A stretch of 40,815 bases of DNA from Filobacillus milosensis (GCF_004402015.1 NZ_SOPW01000024.1:1-40815), one strand, 5' to 3'; numbered from the stretch's first letter, positions 29,546 to 37,454 are shown. Notes: generated by a model not told the origin, from the sequence alone. Made by a program: numbers and translations.

Positions 29546-30370
29546 TTATTTTAACACCTTCGTAACATACTCATCCCAATAACCTTCTTCATCACCCGAA
29601 ATCTCATTTACCCAAAAATACATAAGGAGAATTTCTAAGTATTGCTTCTTGCCTTTTAAAAATGGCTTACTAGAAACACGTCTGTAAAAGTAATTCATAT
29701 TAAACAAATTACTTTTCTGTTTAATATCATATTCATATTCGATGTAGTCTTCCTTATTTTTACTCTTGTGTTTTGCTGGCCATAGATCTTCGTTATCATA
29801 AAATCTAATGATCCAATCAAACGCAAAAGCGACTAAACTTACTTTATATTTCATCCATGTTTTTTCTACCCAATTATTTACTTCTTCCGTTATAAATACA
29901 GAACTCAAGTCCATGATGCGCTGACTTTCTAATAGATGATACTCCTTGATAAACTTAAATATGTTTTCCGCATTTCCTTTAATAAATGGACTCCTTTTAA
30001 TTAAATCAGCATAACAATCATAGGATAATGACCTGAACTCATATTCCGTATGGTATAGAAAAAACAACTCATCCTTCTTTAAAAAGTTGATGATTGATTT
30101 ATTGAGATGTTGTTCATATTCGTCATAAATATTTACTAACCAATCCTGGATCTCTGGGGAGAAATTATTCAATTGATTTTTGTATTTGCGTAATCTCTCA
30201 TCATTTAGAACAGTTCTTTCGTCTACATCAATGCTTTCTAAATACTGATTAAAAAATTCAAACACATAATTATTACATATTCGTAGATTTTCTAACCTAC
30301 TGTCCATATCAAATTCATTTAACCCATCTTCTTTTTTTCGTTTTGCAACATATTCTTCAAGCGTTAGCAT
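29546..30370 (-). CDS. Hypothetical helical protein, first gene of an unknown pair
   Basis: The 274-residue protein is acidic and aromatic-rich, predicted mostly helical and soluble, with no signal peptide, membrane segment or catalytic motif. I do not recognise the family. The ATG has an ideal AAAGGAGGT ribosome binding site. It is co-oriented with and 26 bases upstream of the predicted nuclease gene, so the two products probably work together. It might act as sensor or inhibitor of the nuclease, which is a guess from context. The upstream region (30371-30530) leads to a divergent small peptide gene. Confidence 0.7.
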   Translation of the reverse strand: MLTLEEYVAKRKKEDGLNEFDMDSRLENLRICNNYVFEFFNQYLESIDVDERTVLNDERLRKYKNQLNNFSPEIQDWLVNIYDEYEQHLNKSIINFLKKDELFFLYHTEYEFRSLSYDCYADLIKRSPFIKGNAENIFKFIKEYHLLESQRIMDLSSVFITEEVNNWVEKTWMKYKVSLVAFAFDWIIRFYDNEDLWPAKHKSKNKEDYIEYEYDIKQKSNLFNMNYFYRRVSSKPFLKGKKQYLEILLMYFWVNEISGDEEGYWDEYVTKVLK

Positions 30371-30530
30371 AAATAAACCTCCTTTATAAGCCTCAAAATA
30401 ATAGGATTAATAAACAAATTTAGACAAATGAAGAATAAAATCCTTCATATTGTCTGCAACGATTGATGTATAATCACTTATCAAGACTAATATACATATT
30501 GTGAGATCATCTTAATGAGGAGGGCTAACA

Positions 30531-30608
30531 TTGAAGTTAAATAGAGACGAACGTTCTAAAGGTGATAAAGATGTGGAAAGGGCGATTCGAGGAGGTAAGA
30601 AATTATAA
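30531..30608 (+). CDS. Possible 25-residue basic peptide
   Basis: A TTG start lies 6 bases after a strong AGGAGGG ribosome binding site and opens 25 codons. The peptide is highly charged, starting MKLNRDERSKGDKDVERAIR and ending GGKKL. A TATAAT box lies about 60 bases upstream (30471-30476) with no clear -35. It is divergent from the unknown two-gene operon, with about 160 bases between them. Too short for any family call. It could be a leader, a toxin-like peptide or a remnant. The ribosome binding site is the main support. I see no other gene in 30609-30744. Confidence 0.4.
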   Translation: MKLNRDERSKGDKDVERAIRGGKKL

Positions 30609-30744
30609 TTATTTATAATCAACTTTTTTGGTTAGCGAATGCTAGTAGCTTTTTATAAGATTTGAAATATCACATTAAAGTCTACCTAAAAGAGGGCTAA
30701 TAAATTACATTACATTTGTTTATATACCTCTCTTCTCTTTGCAA

Positions 30745-30779
30745 TAAAAAATGCCCAAGTAATTCTTATACTTGGGCAT
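30745..30779 (-). terminator. Rho-independent terminator after the 63-residue gene
   Basis: ATGCCCAAGTA (30751-30761) pairs perfectly with TACTTGGGCAT (30769-30779). On the minus strand the stem is followed directly by a T run, ideal for ending transcripts of the small genes upstream. Confidence 0.85.
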
Positions 30780-30856
30780 CAATTGTGTAATTTGCTTGAA
30801 GGTCCATCTCTAAAATTAACAATACAATACTAAATGAGTGATTTAATAGTATCTGT

Positions 30857-31048
30857 TTATTCTAGCAAGTGACTGAATAATACACTACCTTTATTCATTA
30901 CTAATCTAAAGAAAAGTTCAGCATCTTCTAGTGTATCGAACTCCTTTTTTATGAGAATTCCGTTTTTAACTCCAATTTCACTTCCCACTTTATAAGTCAC
31001 GATATACTGCTTGGTATCTCCTTTAATAAGTTCAAATAATTTAGGCAT
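30857..31048 (-). CDS. Hypothetical 63-residue protein
   Basis: A short alpha/beta protein starting MPKLFELIKGDTKQYIVTYK, with an EFDTLEDAELFFRLVMNKG helix near the end. There is no membrane segment and no family I recognise. A GGAGGAAT ribosome binding site precedes the ATG and a strong terminator follows, so it is a credible gene. It lies 55 bases downstream of the small HTH gene on the same strand and probably shares its transcript. Small accessory genes of this sort often accompany recombinase modules. Confidence 0.65.
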   Translation of the reverse strand: MPKLFELIKGDTKQYIVTYKVGSEIGVKNGILIKKEFDTLEDAELFFRLVMNKGSVLFSHLLE

Positions 31049-31103
31049 TTTTATTCCTCCATATATTTATTATTTTGCTTTTTAATAAGTGTTTGATATG
31101 CCT

Positions 31104-31280
31104 TTACTTATCTAAAAGCTCAAGCTCACTATTAAGTTGATTTACTTCTTTTTCAGAGACCATGTACCGGTGGCTATTACCATAATTCGTAAGGATATTT
31201 TCCTCTACAAGTAATCGGACCTCTTGCTTTGTCTTATTTAAAATTTCCCCTGCTTCTGTACAGGAATATAACTTAAACAT
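31104..31280 (-). CDS. Small MerR/excisionase-like HTH protein
   Basis: The 58-residue protein is a single winged-helix DNA-binding domain: LYSCTEAGEILNKTKQEVRL, then a wing around YGNSHRYMVSEKEV. This is the layout of excisionase-type (HTH_17) proteins, which direct recombinases toward excision, or of tiny repressors. I start it at ATG 31280 because AGGAGGTG lies immediately upstream; a longer frame to 31313 lacks such a site. It lies 3' of two large serine recombinase genes on the same strand. A role as recombination directionality factor is attractive but inferred. Its own promoter region contains two direct repeats that could be its binding sites. Confidence 0.72.
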   Translation of the reverse strand: MFKLYSCTEAGEILNKTKQEVRLLVEENILTNYGNSHRYMVSEKEVNQLNSELELLDK

Positions 31281-31350
31281 AGAGCACCTCCTATTATTTT
31301 CAACACTTTGCATTTTAGGTTTAATCTGAAAATTTTAAACGTCAATGTCA

Positions 31351-31398
31351 TGTATACAACTACGGTAATTTGTCTACAATGTATATTAGAACTACGGT
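31351..31398 (-). promoter_or_regulatory. Promoter and repeated operator-like sites of the small HTH gene
   Basis: Minus-strand -35 TTGTAG (31374-31379) and -10 TATACA (31351-31356) have a 17-base spacer. The 9-mer AACTACGGT (plus strand) occurs at 31358-31366, inside the spacer, and again at 31390-31398, 32 bases away or three helical turns. Each copy is next to a GTATA motif. The arrangement suggests co-operative binding by a regulator. They could also be accessory recombination sites. Confidence 0.45.
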
Positions 31399-31448
31399 TG
31401 AATAAGTAGCTAGGTATACCGCGCTATCTGTATAACCGAAACTATTTC

Positions 31449-31480
31449 TTGAAAAAGCCTTGATATCAAGGCCTTTTCAA
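31449..31480 (-). terminator. Rho-independent terminator after the recombinase pair
   Basis: TTGAAAA-GCCTT and AAGGC-TTTTCAA form a near-perfect palindrome around GATATC. A T-rich arm gives it terminator character on both strands. It lies 56 bases past the stop codon of the 562-residue recombinase. Confidence 0.65.
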
Positions 31481-31535
31481 AATTGTGTTTTTGTTTGTTT
31501 CATTCAGACAAGTATTTATACGGTAACCTGAACAC

Positions 31536-33224
31536 TTACATGGCTAAATCTGCGGTAGCTTGACTAATCCACTTTTCTATGTCAACAAACGGAGTTATTC
31601 TATAATTTATAGACACATTGTTGGTCGCGAGATTCAAATCAATCTTCTCGATTAGAAATAAGAATAAGCTTCGTAACTCAAGTTTGGATAATGGATTGCT
31701 CTTATCGTTTTTAAAGAAACTTGTAAAGAGTATTTCCAACTTTGTTGGATCGAGTAGCTGTTCAATTTTCTTAATGATTTCTGCCAGTTCTTCTACTTTT
31801 TTAGTAAGTTTATCAAGTGTTGAAGCAATAGAATTTGCAAATTCAATTTCTTCAGGGGTGTTTCGATTTACAACAAAGCGTTCCTGTTCTTTTACATGCT
31901 GTATTGTCTTTAAAACGTCACTCTGTTTTTGAGTCACTGATTTGTTCCATCTTTTCAACATAGTCAATGCTTCTTTTTTCATACCAACACTGTTTTTTGA
32001 CAAGTGATCGAAGACCTTTTTAAATACAATATCATGTACTTTTTCAACCTCAACGAAGTTTTTACAACTTGTACATCGATATACGTACTTTTGGTTGTTA
32101 CTTTTACCGGATGTGAAATTCTTTGAAGTAAGCGGAACATGGCAATTCTTGCACTCAAGTAAATCTTTCAGAGTAAATGGTGTATCCATGTTTCTACCAA
32201 ATTGATTCTTAAAGCTTTTCATTTGTTTTACCGCTTCTGCTAAATGCGGAGGTATGATTGGTTCATGGGAGCTTTTAAAAATATCAATTTGGTCTAATTT
32301 CTTTCTAGCACTATTGGTACGACTTTCACGTACATTCCATGTCAAATAACCTTGATAAAAAAGATTCTGTATGATTTTATCAATCATCGATGCTACCCAA
32401 GATTTACCCTTTGGCGAGGGTATTTCACAGTCATTTAATAACGTAGCGATGAACTTATTACTATAACCCACACTAGATAAATAATTAATCAAGTAAACAA
32501 TATCAGCCTTATTGTCAGTATTGTCGATGATTATTTCACCATTATTATCCTTTGTATAACCATATGGAAGTGCCGAACCAGGACGTTTAGGTTTTTGATT
32601 ATCTGAAGGGTACAGGCAATTGTTTTGATAACGCACTGTCCTATCTTTCTTATATTCCGATTCATTTCTATAGATTAGCAACTTCGCTTGAATATGTGGT
32701 TTAGTAGGGTCCCACTCATCTGGTTCTGTCGTACTAAAAAACTTAAGTGTTGGCTTTTCTTCTTTTAATGGGTCATGGACATCTCTAACAAAATCATTTA
32801 CTCGACGACTTACTCTAGACTCTTCACAAAAGAAAATCGCTCCTATGAATTGTTCGATTGACGCACAGTTAAATAGAACTTTCATCCATGGACGGTTAAT
32901 AGCATCTTTATGCGTGGCTGAAACAGCTTTGTCCATAGACCATAGGATGATATGGTAGCCTTCTAGACTAGCCTTATTTTCTATTTGTCTTTTTTGCATT
33001 TCAACCGAATTGTTATCATCTTGTTTCTTATCGGAATAGCGAATATATCCAATTGCCGGCTTAATATCTTTTTCCAAAGATACAGTTTTTAACGGTGGCA
33101 AGAAACTTTCATCTTGAATTGGACCAACAACATCATTGATGATTTCTTTAAATTTTTCTTGTAGCGACATCATATTTTGAATAGTATTATCTTGGTGATT
33201 TTTTTCCACTCTTTCTTTAGGCAA
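31536..33224 (-). CDS. Large serine recombinase (562 residues), divergent
   Basis: The protein belongs to the large serine recombinase family that inserts and excises mobile DNA. The catalytic serine lies in AIGYIRYSDKKQ (about residue 60), after an unusually long N-terminal extension. The conserved arginine pair appears as EESRVSRR rather than the usual DRLSR. A recombinase DNA-binding domain follows (about 215-330). A zinc ribbon comes next (CKNCHVPL ... YRCTSC), then a coiled-coil region (about 440-510). It overlaps the upstream 489-residue recombinase by 8 bases, so the pair is co-translated and may act together, as ccrA and ccrB do in staphylococcal cassettes. The sequences do not obviously match Ccr proteins. 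It seems intact. The divergent catalytic domain may mean it depends on its partner. Confidence 0.88.
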   Translation of the reverse strand: MPKERVEKNHQDNTIQNMMSLQEKFKEIINDVVGPIQDESFLPPLKTVSLEKDIKPAIGYIRYSDKKQDDNNSVEMQKRQIENKASLEGYHIILWSMDKAVSATHKDAINRPWMKVLFNCASIEQFIGAIFFCEESRVSRRVNDFVRDVHDPLKEEKPTLKFFSTTEPDEWDPTKPHIQAKLLIYRNESEYKKDRTVRYQNNCLYPSDNQKPKRPGSALPYGYTKDNNGEIIIDNTDNKADIVYLINYLSSVGYSNKFIATLLNDCEIPSPKGKSWVASMIDKIIQNLFYQGYLTWNVRESRTNSARKKLDQIDIFKSSHEPIIPPHLAEAVKQMKSFKNQFGRNMDTPFTLKDLLECKNCHVPLTSKNFTSGKSNNQKYVYRCTSCKNFVEVEKVHDIVFKKVFDHLSKNSVGMKKEALTMLKRWNKSVTQKQSDVLKTIQHVKEQERFVVNRNTPEEIEFANSIASTLDKLTKKVEELAEIIKKIEQLLDPTKLEILFTSFFKNDKSNPLSKLELRSLFLFLIEKIDLNLATNNVSINYRITPFVDIEKWISQATADLAM

Positions 33225-34686
33225 GTTTTTTCACTCCTTTAAATTCTGACAAATACATTTCAAGTTCAACAGCTTCTTCGGAAACAATTACCTGCTTGAT
33301 CATAAAGTTTACAAACAGATGTAACTTATCTAAACTTATTTCATTAATAAGTCCAACCCTAATAACATTTATTAAATCATTTACTAGCGATTGTGTATTA
33401 GATAGGTCTACAATTTGACTATTTAAATTTTCAACTTCCGTTTGGATGTTGTTAACTTTGTCCATATGATCTGTTATTCCCTTGTGATTATTGGGATCAT
33501 AATTCAAAACATATTTTTCACGTATGCCAATCAGTTGATTACCTAACTCTTTTTTCTTTTTCTCCAATGCTTTGATAGAGCTATTTATAGCCCTTCTACA
33601 AACAAACTTTATGTCTTTCTCACAAAGAGAACCAATTAATTCAATTATGGACTCCTTTAAATGTTGATTTACTTCCGTTGTTGTTATGATAATATTTTTA
33701 TGTTTAGAGCACTTGTAATAAGCTGATTTTCCTACAATTGTATTTTTATGTGCCATTTTACTACCACACTCTTTACATATTGGAGTAACAAAAGATTGTT
33801 CCCTAGAAGTAATTATGCTATCAATTAATTTTTGTTCAAATTGTTCAAGTACACGTTGAACTTCATGGAATAACTCCAAGTCAATCATTGGTTGGACATG
33901 TTCCAATAGGTAATAATGTGGTCCTTTTTGGTAATGACCCGCATAGAATGGGGAACGGAATATCTTCCAAGTATCTTCTACACTATTTCTTTTCATTTCC
34001 TTTTTATTCCTTAAAATAAGACTTAGAAGCTCATCATAACTTTTAACCGATGCAATGTTTTCAAAAGCTTTAATGATTTTGTAATGATACCTTTCATCAA
34101 CACAGTATCTCTTCTGTTCAATTTCTGGCTCTTCACTTTTTTGTTTTTCTCTTTTAACATATCCAAACTTTTGTGGTGGATTGATTTTATGGACATCCTG
34201 AAGCCTAGCTTTAATATTTGCTCCTTCACTCTGAATCTGTATGCCATAAATCCCTTCAATGAGATAATCTTTGCTAAAAGGAGCAGTTTCATTACAAGTA
34301 AAGAACACATCAATATTAGCTGCGTAAAATATGTCGAGAATCTCATTGTACTCAAAAAAGTTCCTTGCCAAACGACATCGTGTAAATACTAGTACACATG
34401 TAATTTCCCCAGATTTAACAGCATCTAATAGCCTCATTAATTGTGGTCTATTTTCCATAACCACTTTATTAGCTGAAAGAGCATGCTCATTAAAAAACTC
34501 TACTTCACTAATTGGAATGCCATTCGCTTCCATCCACTTTTTTGCTGCTTCAATTTGAAGATTTTCACTTTGTGAATTTCCGCTGACACGGATATATACG
34601 CCATACTTTTTTTTAAGTCTAATTCCATTGACTTTGTAGTGCTTAGTAGAATATTTCAAAGTTTTATCGAGCATTTCATTCTCCAA
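33217..34686 (-). CDS. Large serine recombinase (489 residues)
   Basis: The catalytic domain has the serine in KYGVYIRVSGNSQ (about residue 33) and the arginine motif TRCRLARN. The recombinase domain is about residues 180-280, with zinc ligands in CKECGSKM ... YYKCSKH and a coiled coil in the C-terminal third. It would cut and rejoin attachment sites for a mobile element. It begins with TTG after a GGGGGGA ribosome binding site, one base after the small gene upstream, and overlaps the 562-residue recombinase. A tandem recombinase pair with a tiny upstream gene suggests a cassette-type element, not a prophage, since no phage structural genes are present. Confidence 0.92.
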   Translation of the reverse strand: MENEMLDKTLKYSTKHYKVNGIRLKKKYGVYIRVSGNSQSENLQIEAAKKWMEANGIPISEVEFFNEHALSANKVVMENRPQLMRLLDAVKSGEITCVLVFTRCRLARNFFEYNEILDIFYAANIDVFFTCNETAPFSKDYLIEGIYGIQIQSEGANIKARLQDVHKINPPQKFGYVKREKQKSEEPEIEQKRYCVDERYHYKIIKAFENIASVKSYDELLSLILRNKKEMKRNSVEDTWKIFRSPFYAGHYQKGPHYYLLEHVQPMIDLELFHEVQRVLEQFEQKLIDSIITSREQSFVTPICKECGSKMAHKNTIVGKSAYYKCSKHKNIIITTTEVNQHLKESIIELIGSLCEKDIKFVCRRAINSSIKALEKKKKELGNQLIGIREKYVLNYDPNNHKGITDHMDKVNNIQTEVENLNSQIVDLSNTQSLVNDLINVIRVGLINEISLDKLHLFVNFMIKQVIVSEEAVELEMYLSEFKGVKKLA

Positions 34687-34687
34687 G

Positions 34688-34876
34688 TTAATCCCCCCCT
34701 GAAATAAGTCTTTTTATACGACTTTGATTTGTACGTAATAGGTCAGCCTTTATAGTAGCGTCTATATTCAGTTGTTCTAATATGATTTTTTCCATCATTC
34801 TATACATCCACAAATCTGTTTGTTGACTGTTCTCTTCTGAATAAGTAACCCTTACAACTTTTCCTTTTTGAGTCAT
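34688..34876 (-). CDS. Small protein (62 residues) leading the recombinase pair
   Basis: A 62-residue protein, polar and helical, starting MTQKGKVVRVTYSEENSQQT. It ends one base before the 489-residue recombinase start. I chose ATG 34876, 9 bases after GGAGGTG, over a GTG that forms part of the same ribosome binding site. There is no recognisable domain. Being tightly coupled to the recombinases, it may be an accessory or control factor for them. The ribosome binding site is partly inside an inverted repeat. Confidence 0.7.
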   Translation of the reverse strand: MTQKGKVVRVTYSEENSQQTDLWMYRMMEKIILEQLNIDATIKADLLRTNQSRIKRLISGGD

Positions 34877-34889
34877 CAAGCTAATCACC

Positions 34890-34920
34890 TCCCGTCAATG
34901 TATTAAGATGATTGACGGGA
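34890..34920. repeat. 9-bp inverted repeat covering a ribosome binding site
   Basis: TCCCGTCAA (34890-34898) and TTGACGGGA (34912-34920) are perfect arms around a 13-base loop. In the minus-strand RNA the second arm ends in GGGA of the GGGAGGTG ribosome binding site of the 62-residue gene. Folding could limit translation of the recombinase operon, or the repeat may be a protein-binding site. Confidence 0.6.
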
Positions 34921-35081
34921 AAGGCAATTTTCATACTATTTTTTATGATTTATCAGAATTACTAAAATTCAAATCTAGCTGAAGCTGGTGTGTTATACCC
35001 TTAGTACTCGGGCGTTTTATTACCACTTTTTTTGTTTTACTTCCTGGTAGACCTAGCTTAATAAAGGTATTATGCACTTAC

Positions 35082-35204
35082 TTATTTCACCTCGAATCTA
35101 CTTGTTACTTGATCTATATAAATCTGAATAACCCTTTTTGAAATACCTATCTCTTCAGATTTATCTAGTAAAACTTTGTAAAACCCTTTATGTTTATCTT
35201 TCAT
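35082..35204 (-). CDS. Possible 40-residue protein
   Basis: A 40-codon frame starts at ATG 35204 with an excellent GGGAGGAAC ribosome binding site and a promoter-like element upstream. The peptide begins MKDKHKGFYKVLLDKSEEIG and ends TSRFEVK. It is polar and helical with no known motif. It sits between two recombinase genes on the same strand. The region from 34921 to 35081 shows no further gene. Confidence 0.6.
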   Translation of the reverse strand: MKDKHKGFYKVLLDKSEEIGISKRVIQIYIDQVTSRFEVK

Positions 35205-35223
35205 TGTGTTCCTCCCTTTCAAT

Positions 35224-35268
35224 CTAGTAGAATTTACTAGAGTATAATTGTTTGAGCATGAAGTTAAA
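35224..35268 (-). promoter_or_regulatory. Promoter with adjacent palindrome for the small-gene/recombinase operon
   Basis: Minus-strand -35 TTTAAC (35263-35268) and -10 TATACT (35241-35246) have a 16-base spacer. Immediately downstream lies the inverted repeat CTAGTA-GAATT-TACTAG (35224-35240), placed where a repressor would block initiation. A weaker 11-base inverted repeat (GCATGAAGTTA at 35256, TAATTTCATGC ending 35309) also spans the region up to the stop of the next recombinase. Confidence 0.5.
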
Positions 35269-35309
35269 GTTCTTTGAACGACAATGCTTTATCAATACAT
35301 AATTTCATG

Positions 35310-36827
35310 CTACTTTTTTGTATTAACAAGATTAGAAATGTCATCTAAATCAAAGAAATATTCAATATCTGTAATTAATCTATCTTTAGGCTTCTCACCT
35401 TGATTTATGTGAATTTGTCTAATAACACTGTGAAAGAATTTCTTTTTCTCTTCATCTGCTAAAGTTGAATAGAAATCTTTAAAGTTTTCGATTGAGTACC
35501 TAATAATCTCCATGAAAGAGTTACTACGTTTAAACTCCACTTGTTTAGTAAGTTCCTTTACAATAGATTTTTTCTCATTGATTGCATTTTGCTTAGTAAC
35601 TAATCTATTTTTTAACAAGTCTGGATCAATATTTACAGAATTATCGTCAAACAAATCAAGTGTTGTTTCTATTCCTTTTTGTAGTTCCTCTATCTCTTTA
35701 TTTAAGTACCTAATTTCTTCTTCTAAAGGTTTTAACTCATAATCTAAATTAGCTTTTGTAATATCATGTAGTAATAATGGTAAGATCTCATTTTGAAGAT
35801 GATTTAGGAAATCTCTAAGAACATAATCTTCTGCATATTCCTTATTTATAAGGTTAGAAGTGCACGCAACTCTACCACTGTTTTTGTTTTTTGAGCATTG
35901 ATAATACTTATACTTTTGACTACAGTTCCCTTGCACCATAGATGAACCACACCTTGGACACTTTATTAATCCAGAAAGAGGGTAAGAACCAGAATGGATT
36001 TTTACAGGAGTATAACTTCTTGTTTGCATAACCTCTTGTGTCTTTTCCCATAATGACTTTTCAATTATTGGAGTATGGTTTCCTTTGGTATACTCCCCGC
36101 GCCATTTAGTACTACCAATATAAATCTGATTCTCTAAAACAGTCTTAACAGCATTGATTGTCCAATCTTTTTTGTTTTTTGTCTTAATTCCTTGCATGTT
36201 AAGACTTGAAGCTATTTTTTTATATCCCCACATGTCAACAGCATATTTTTCAAAAATATATTTCACAACTCTTGCTTCTCTGGGAAGAACCCTTAGTTTT
36301 TTGTTAAACGATTTATAACCAAAAACCTGTCCTCCTAAGAAGAATCCATCTTCGGCTTTTTTCTCCATTCCTGATCTTGTACGGTAATTAATAAAATCCC
36401 GTTCTAGTTGAGCGACTAAAGACATTACATGGACGAGTATCTCGGCGTTGCGATCGTTTGTATTTATATTATCTGCAATCGAAATAAGGTTAACTCCGGC
36501 TTCATTTAATCGCTTCATAATAAATAGCGTATCAAGAGTATCCCTTGACAACCGATCTTGTTTTAAAACAATCACGTAATCTATTTCTTCTTCTGTTTTA
36601 AGGGCTCTATGGTACATTTCCTTAAATTCGTCTCTTCCTTCGAATGATTTCCCAGACTTAAGGTTATCGGTATAAACATCTACTACTTCGATGTTATTTC
36701 GTTGACAATACTTCATCATATCTTCAAGTTGTTTTTCCAATGAAGTATTACCAAAGTCTTGTTCTGGTCTTGGACTTATTCTTCTGTAAAGTAATGCTCT
36801 TTTTCTATTCGTTAGATGTACTACCAT
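35310..36827 (-). CDS. Large serine recombinase (505 residues), integrase-like
   Basis: A canonical large serine recombinase. The catalytic serine is in LLYRRISPRPEQ (about residue 18) and the arginine motif is LKQDRLSRDTLD. The dimer-interface helix is at about 100-135, the recombinase domain at about 155-260 (GGQVFGYKSFNKKLRVLPRE). The zinc ribbon is CPRCGSSM ... YYQCSKNKNSG. A coiled-coil motif (about 370-430) controls integration direction in this family. It is the most phage-integrase-like of the three. I start it at ATG 36827, inside the end of the upstream 60-residue gene (23-base overlap), with GTGGGTGG upstream; a longer frame to 36851 is less likely. It could be the active integrase of the island or of a separate inserted element. 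Confidence 0.93.
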   Translation of the reverse strand: MVVHLTNRKRALLYRRISPRPEQDFGNTSLEKQLEDMMKYCQRNNIEVVDVYTDNLKSGKSFEGRDEFKEMYHRALKTEEEIDYVIVLKQDRLSRDTLDTLFIMKRLNEAGVNLISIADNINTNDRNAEILVHVMSLVAQLERDFINYRTRSGMEKKAEDGFFLGGQVFGYKSFNKKLRVLPREARVVKYIFEKYAVDMWGYKKIASSLNMQGIKTKNKKDWTINAVKTVLENQIYIGSTKWRGEYTKGNHTPIIEKSLWEKTQEVMQTRSYTPVKIHSGSYPLSGLIKCPRCGSSMVQGNCSQKYKYYQCSKNKNSGRVACTSNLINKEYAEDYVLRDFLNHLQNEILPLLLHDITKANLDYELKPLEEEIRYLNKEIEELQKGIETTLDLFDDNSVNIDPDLLKNRLVTKQNAINEKKSIVKELTKQVEFKRSNSFMEIIRYSIENFKDFYSTLADEEKKKFFHSVIRQIHINQGEKPKDRLITDIEYFFDLDDISNLVNTKK

Positions 36828-36987
36828 AATTACCACCCACTTTAGTTTCAAGTGAATCAGAGTACTTTATGATTAAATCAGAATAGTAACTCAAAAAATC
36901 TGCAGCTTTAATCTTATGTAAATCTTCCTTTTTAGCCAACATGCTTTCGTAGTACTCGTTGTAGTCATGTTTAATGTTTTTTGCCAT
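36805..36987 (-). CDS. Small protein (60 residues) overlapping a recombinase gene
   Basis: A 60-residue helical polar protein starting MAKNIKHDYNEYYESMLAKK, with AAGGATG as ribosome binding site. It ends inside the start of the 505-residue recombinase, so translation is coupled. No family recognised. By position it may be an accessory or directionality factor for the recombinase, which is an inference only. Confidence 0.6.
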   Translation of the reverse strand: MAKNIKHDYNEYYESMLAKKEDLHKIKAADFLSYYSDLIIKYSDSLETKVGGNYGSTSNE

Positions 36988-37091
36988 TTACAACATCCTT
37001 TTCTATTGTTTTGTAATCAAAATAACTAGTCTTGTTTTTTTCATTAATCAAAATTCTTTATCACATATTCACCTCTCATTTGATCAAAAAG

Positions 37092-37209
37092 AAAAACCCC
37101 ACAGATATGGCTTGAGACACACTCCTACCAAGGTAGTAAGATCATTATTTAAGCAAAATGATCTTACTCTTGATTGGAGGGTGCTTCCTCAGCCAATCTG
37201 TGGGGTTTT
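37092..37209. other. 118-base nested hairpin element (possible MITE, RNA or long terminator)
   Basis: The ends AAAACCCCACAGAT and ATCTGTGGGGTTTT are perfect inverted repeats. Further in, GGCTTGAG/CCTCAGCC and CACTCC/GGAGGGTG pair imperfectly. The centre GTAAGATCATT/AATGATCTTAC is a perfect 11-bp stem around ATTTAAGCAA. On the minus strand the foot ends GGGGTTTTTCTTTTT, like a terminator. The element lies between the GNAT gene region and the recombinase module. It contains no protein gene. The flanking stretch 37210-37454 shows nothing else. Confidence 0.6.
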
Positions 37210-37454
37210 AGCCCAATGATTCTATAATAATATTTAATTTAATGATAATTAAAGTGTAAACAGATTTATGAATCTATTAAGTTAGACAAAAGGCAAATCA
37301 ATTTACGCTTTCTATATTAAATTAACGAACGAGTGTTTGTCAATAACTTTCTGTAAAAAAATTAAAAAATTAAAATGTTTTTTCTAAATAAAGATATTTC
37401 TTCATGAATAGTATGGTTGTACTACACAGTAAAATACTCACTTAAATCATATGC

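Noticed and set aside
31618-31932. 104-residue plus-strand frame inside the 562-residue recombinase
   Set aside because: Ser/Phe-rich antisense of the coiled-coil coding region, no ribosome binding site.
31536-34686. ccrA/ccrB of an SCC-type cassette
   Set aside because: The overlapping pair recalls ccrAB, but the protein sequences do not match Ccr recombinases as I know them and no rlmH target end was found.
36974-37219. 81-residue plus-strand frame through the 118-base hairpin
   Set aside because: It starts inside the upstream region of another gene with no ribosome binding site, and its end is simply the hairpin sequence translated.
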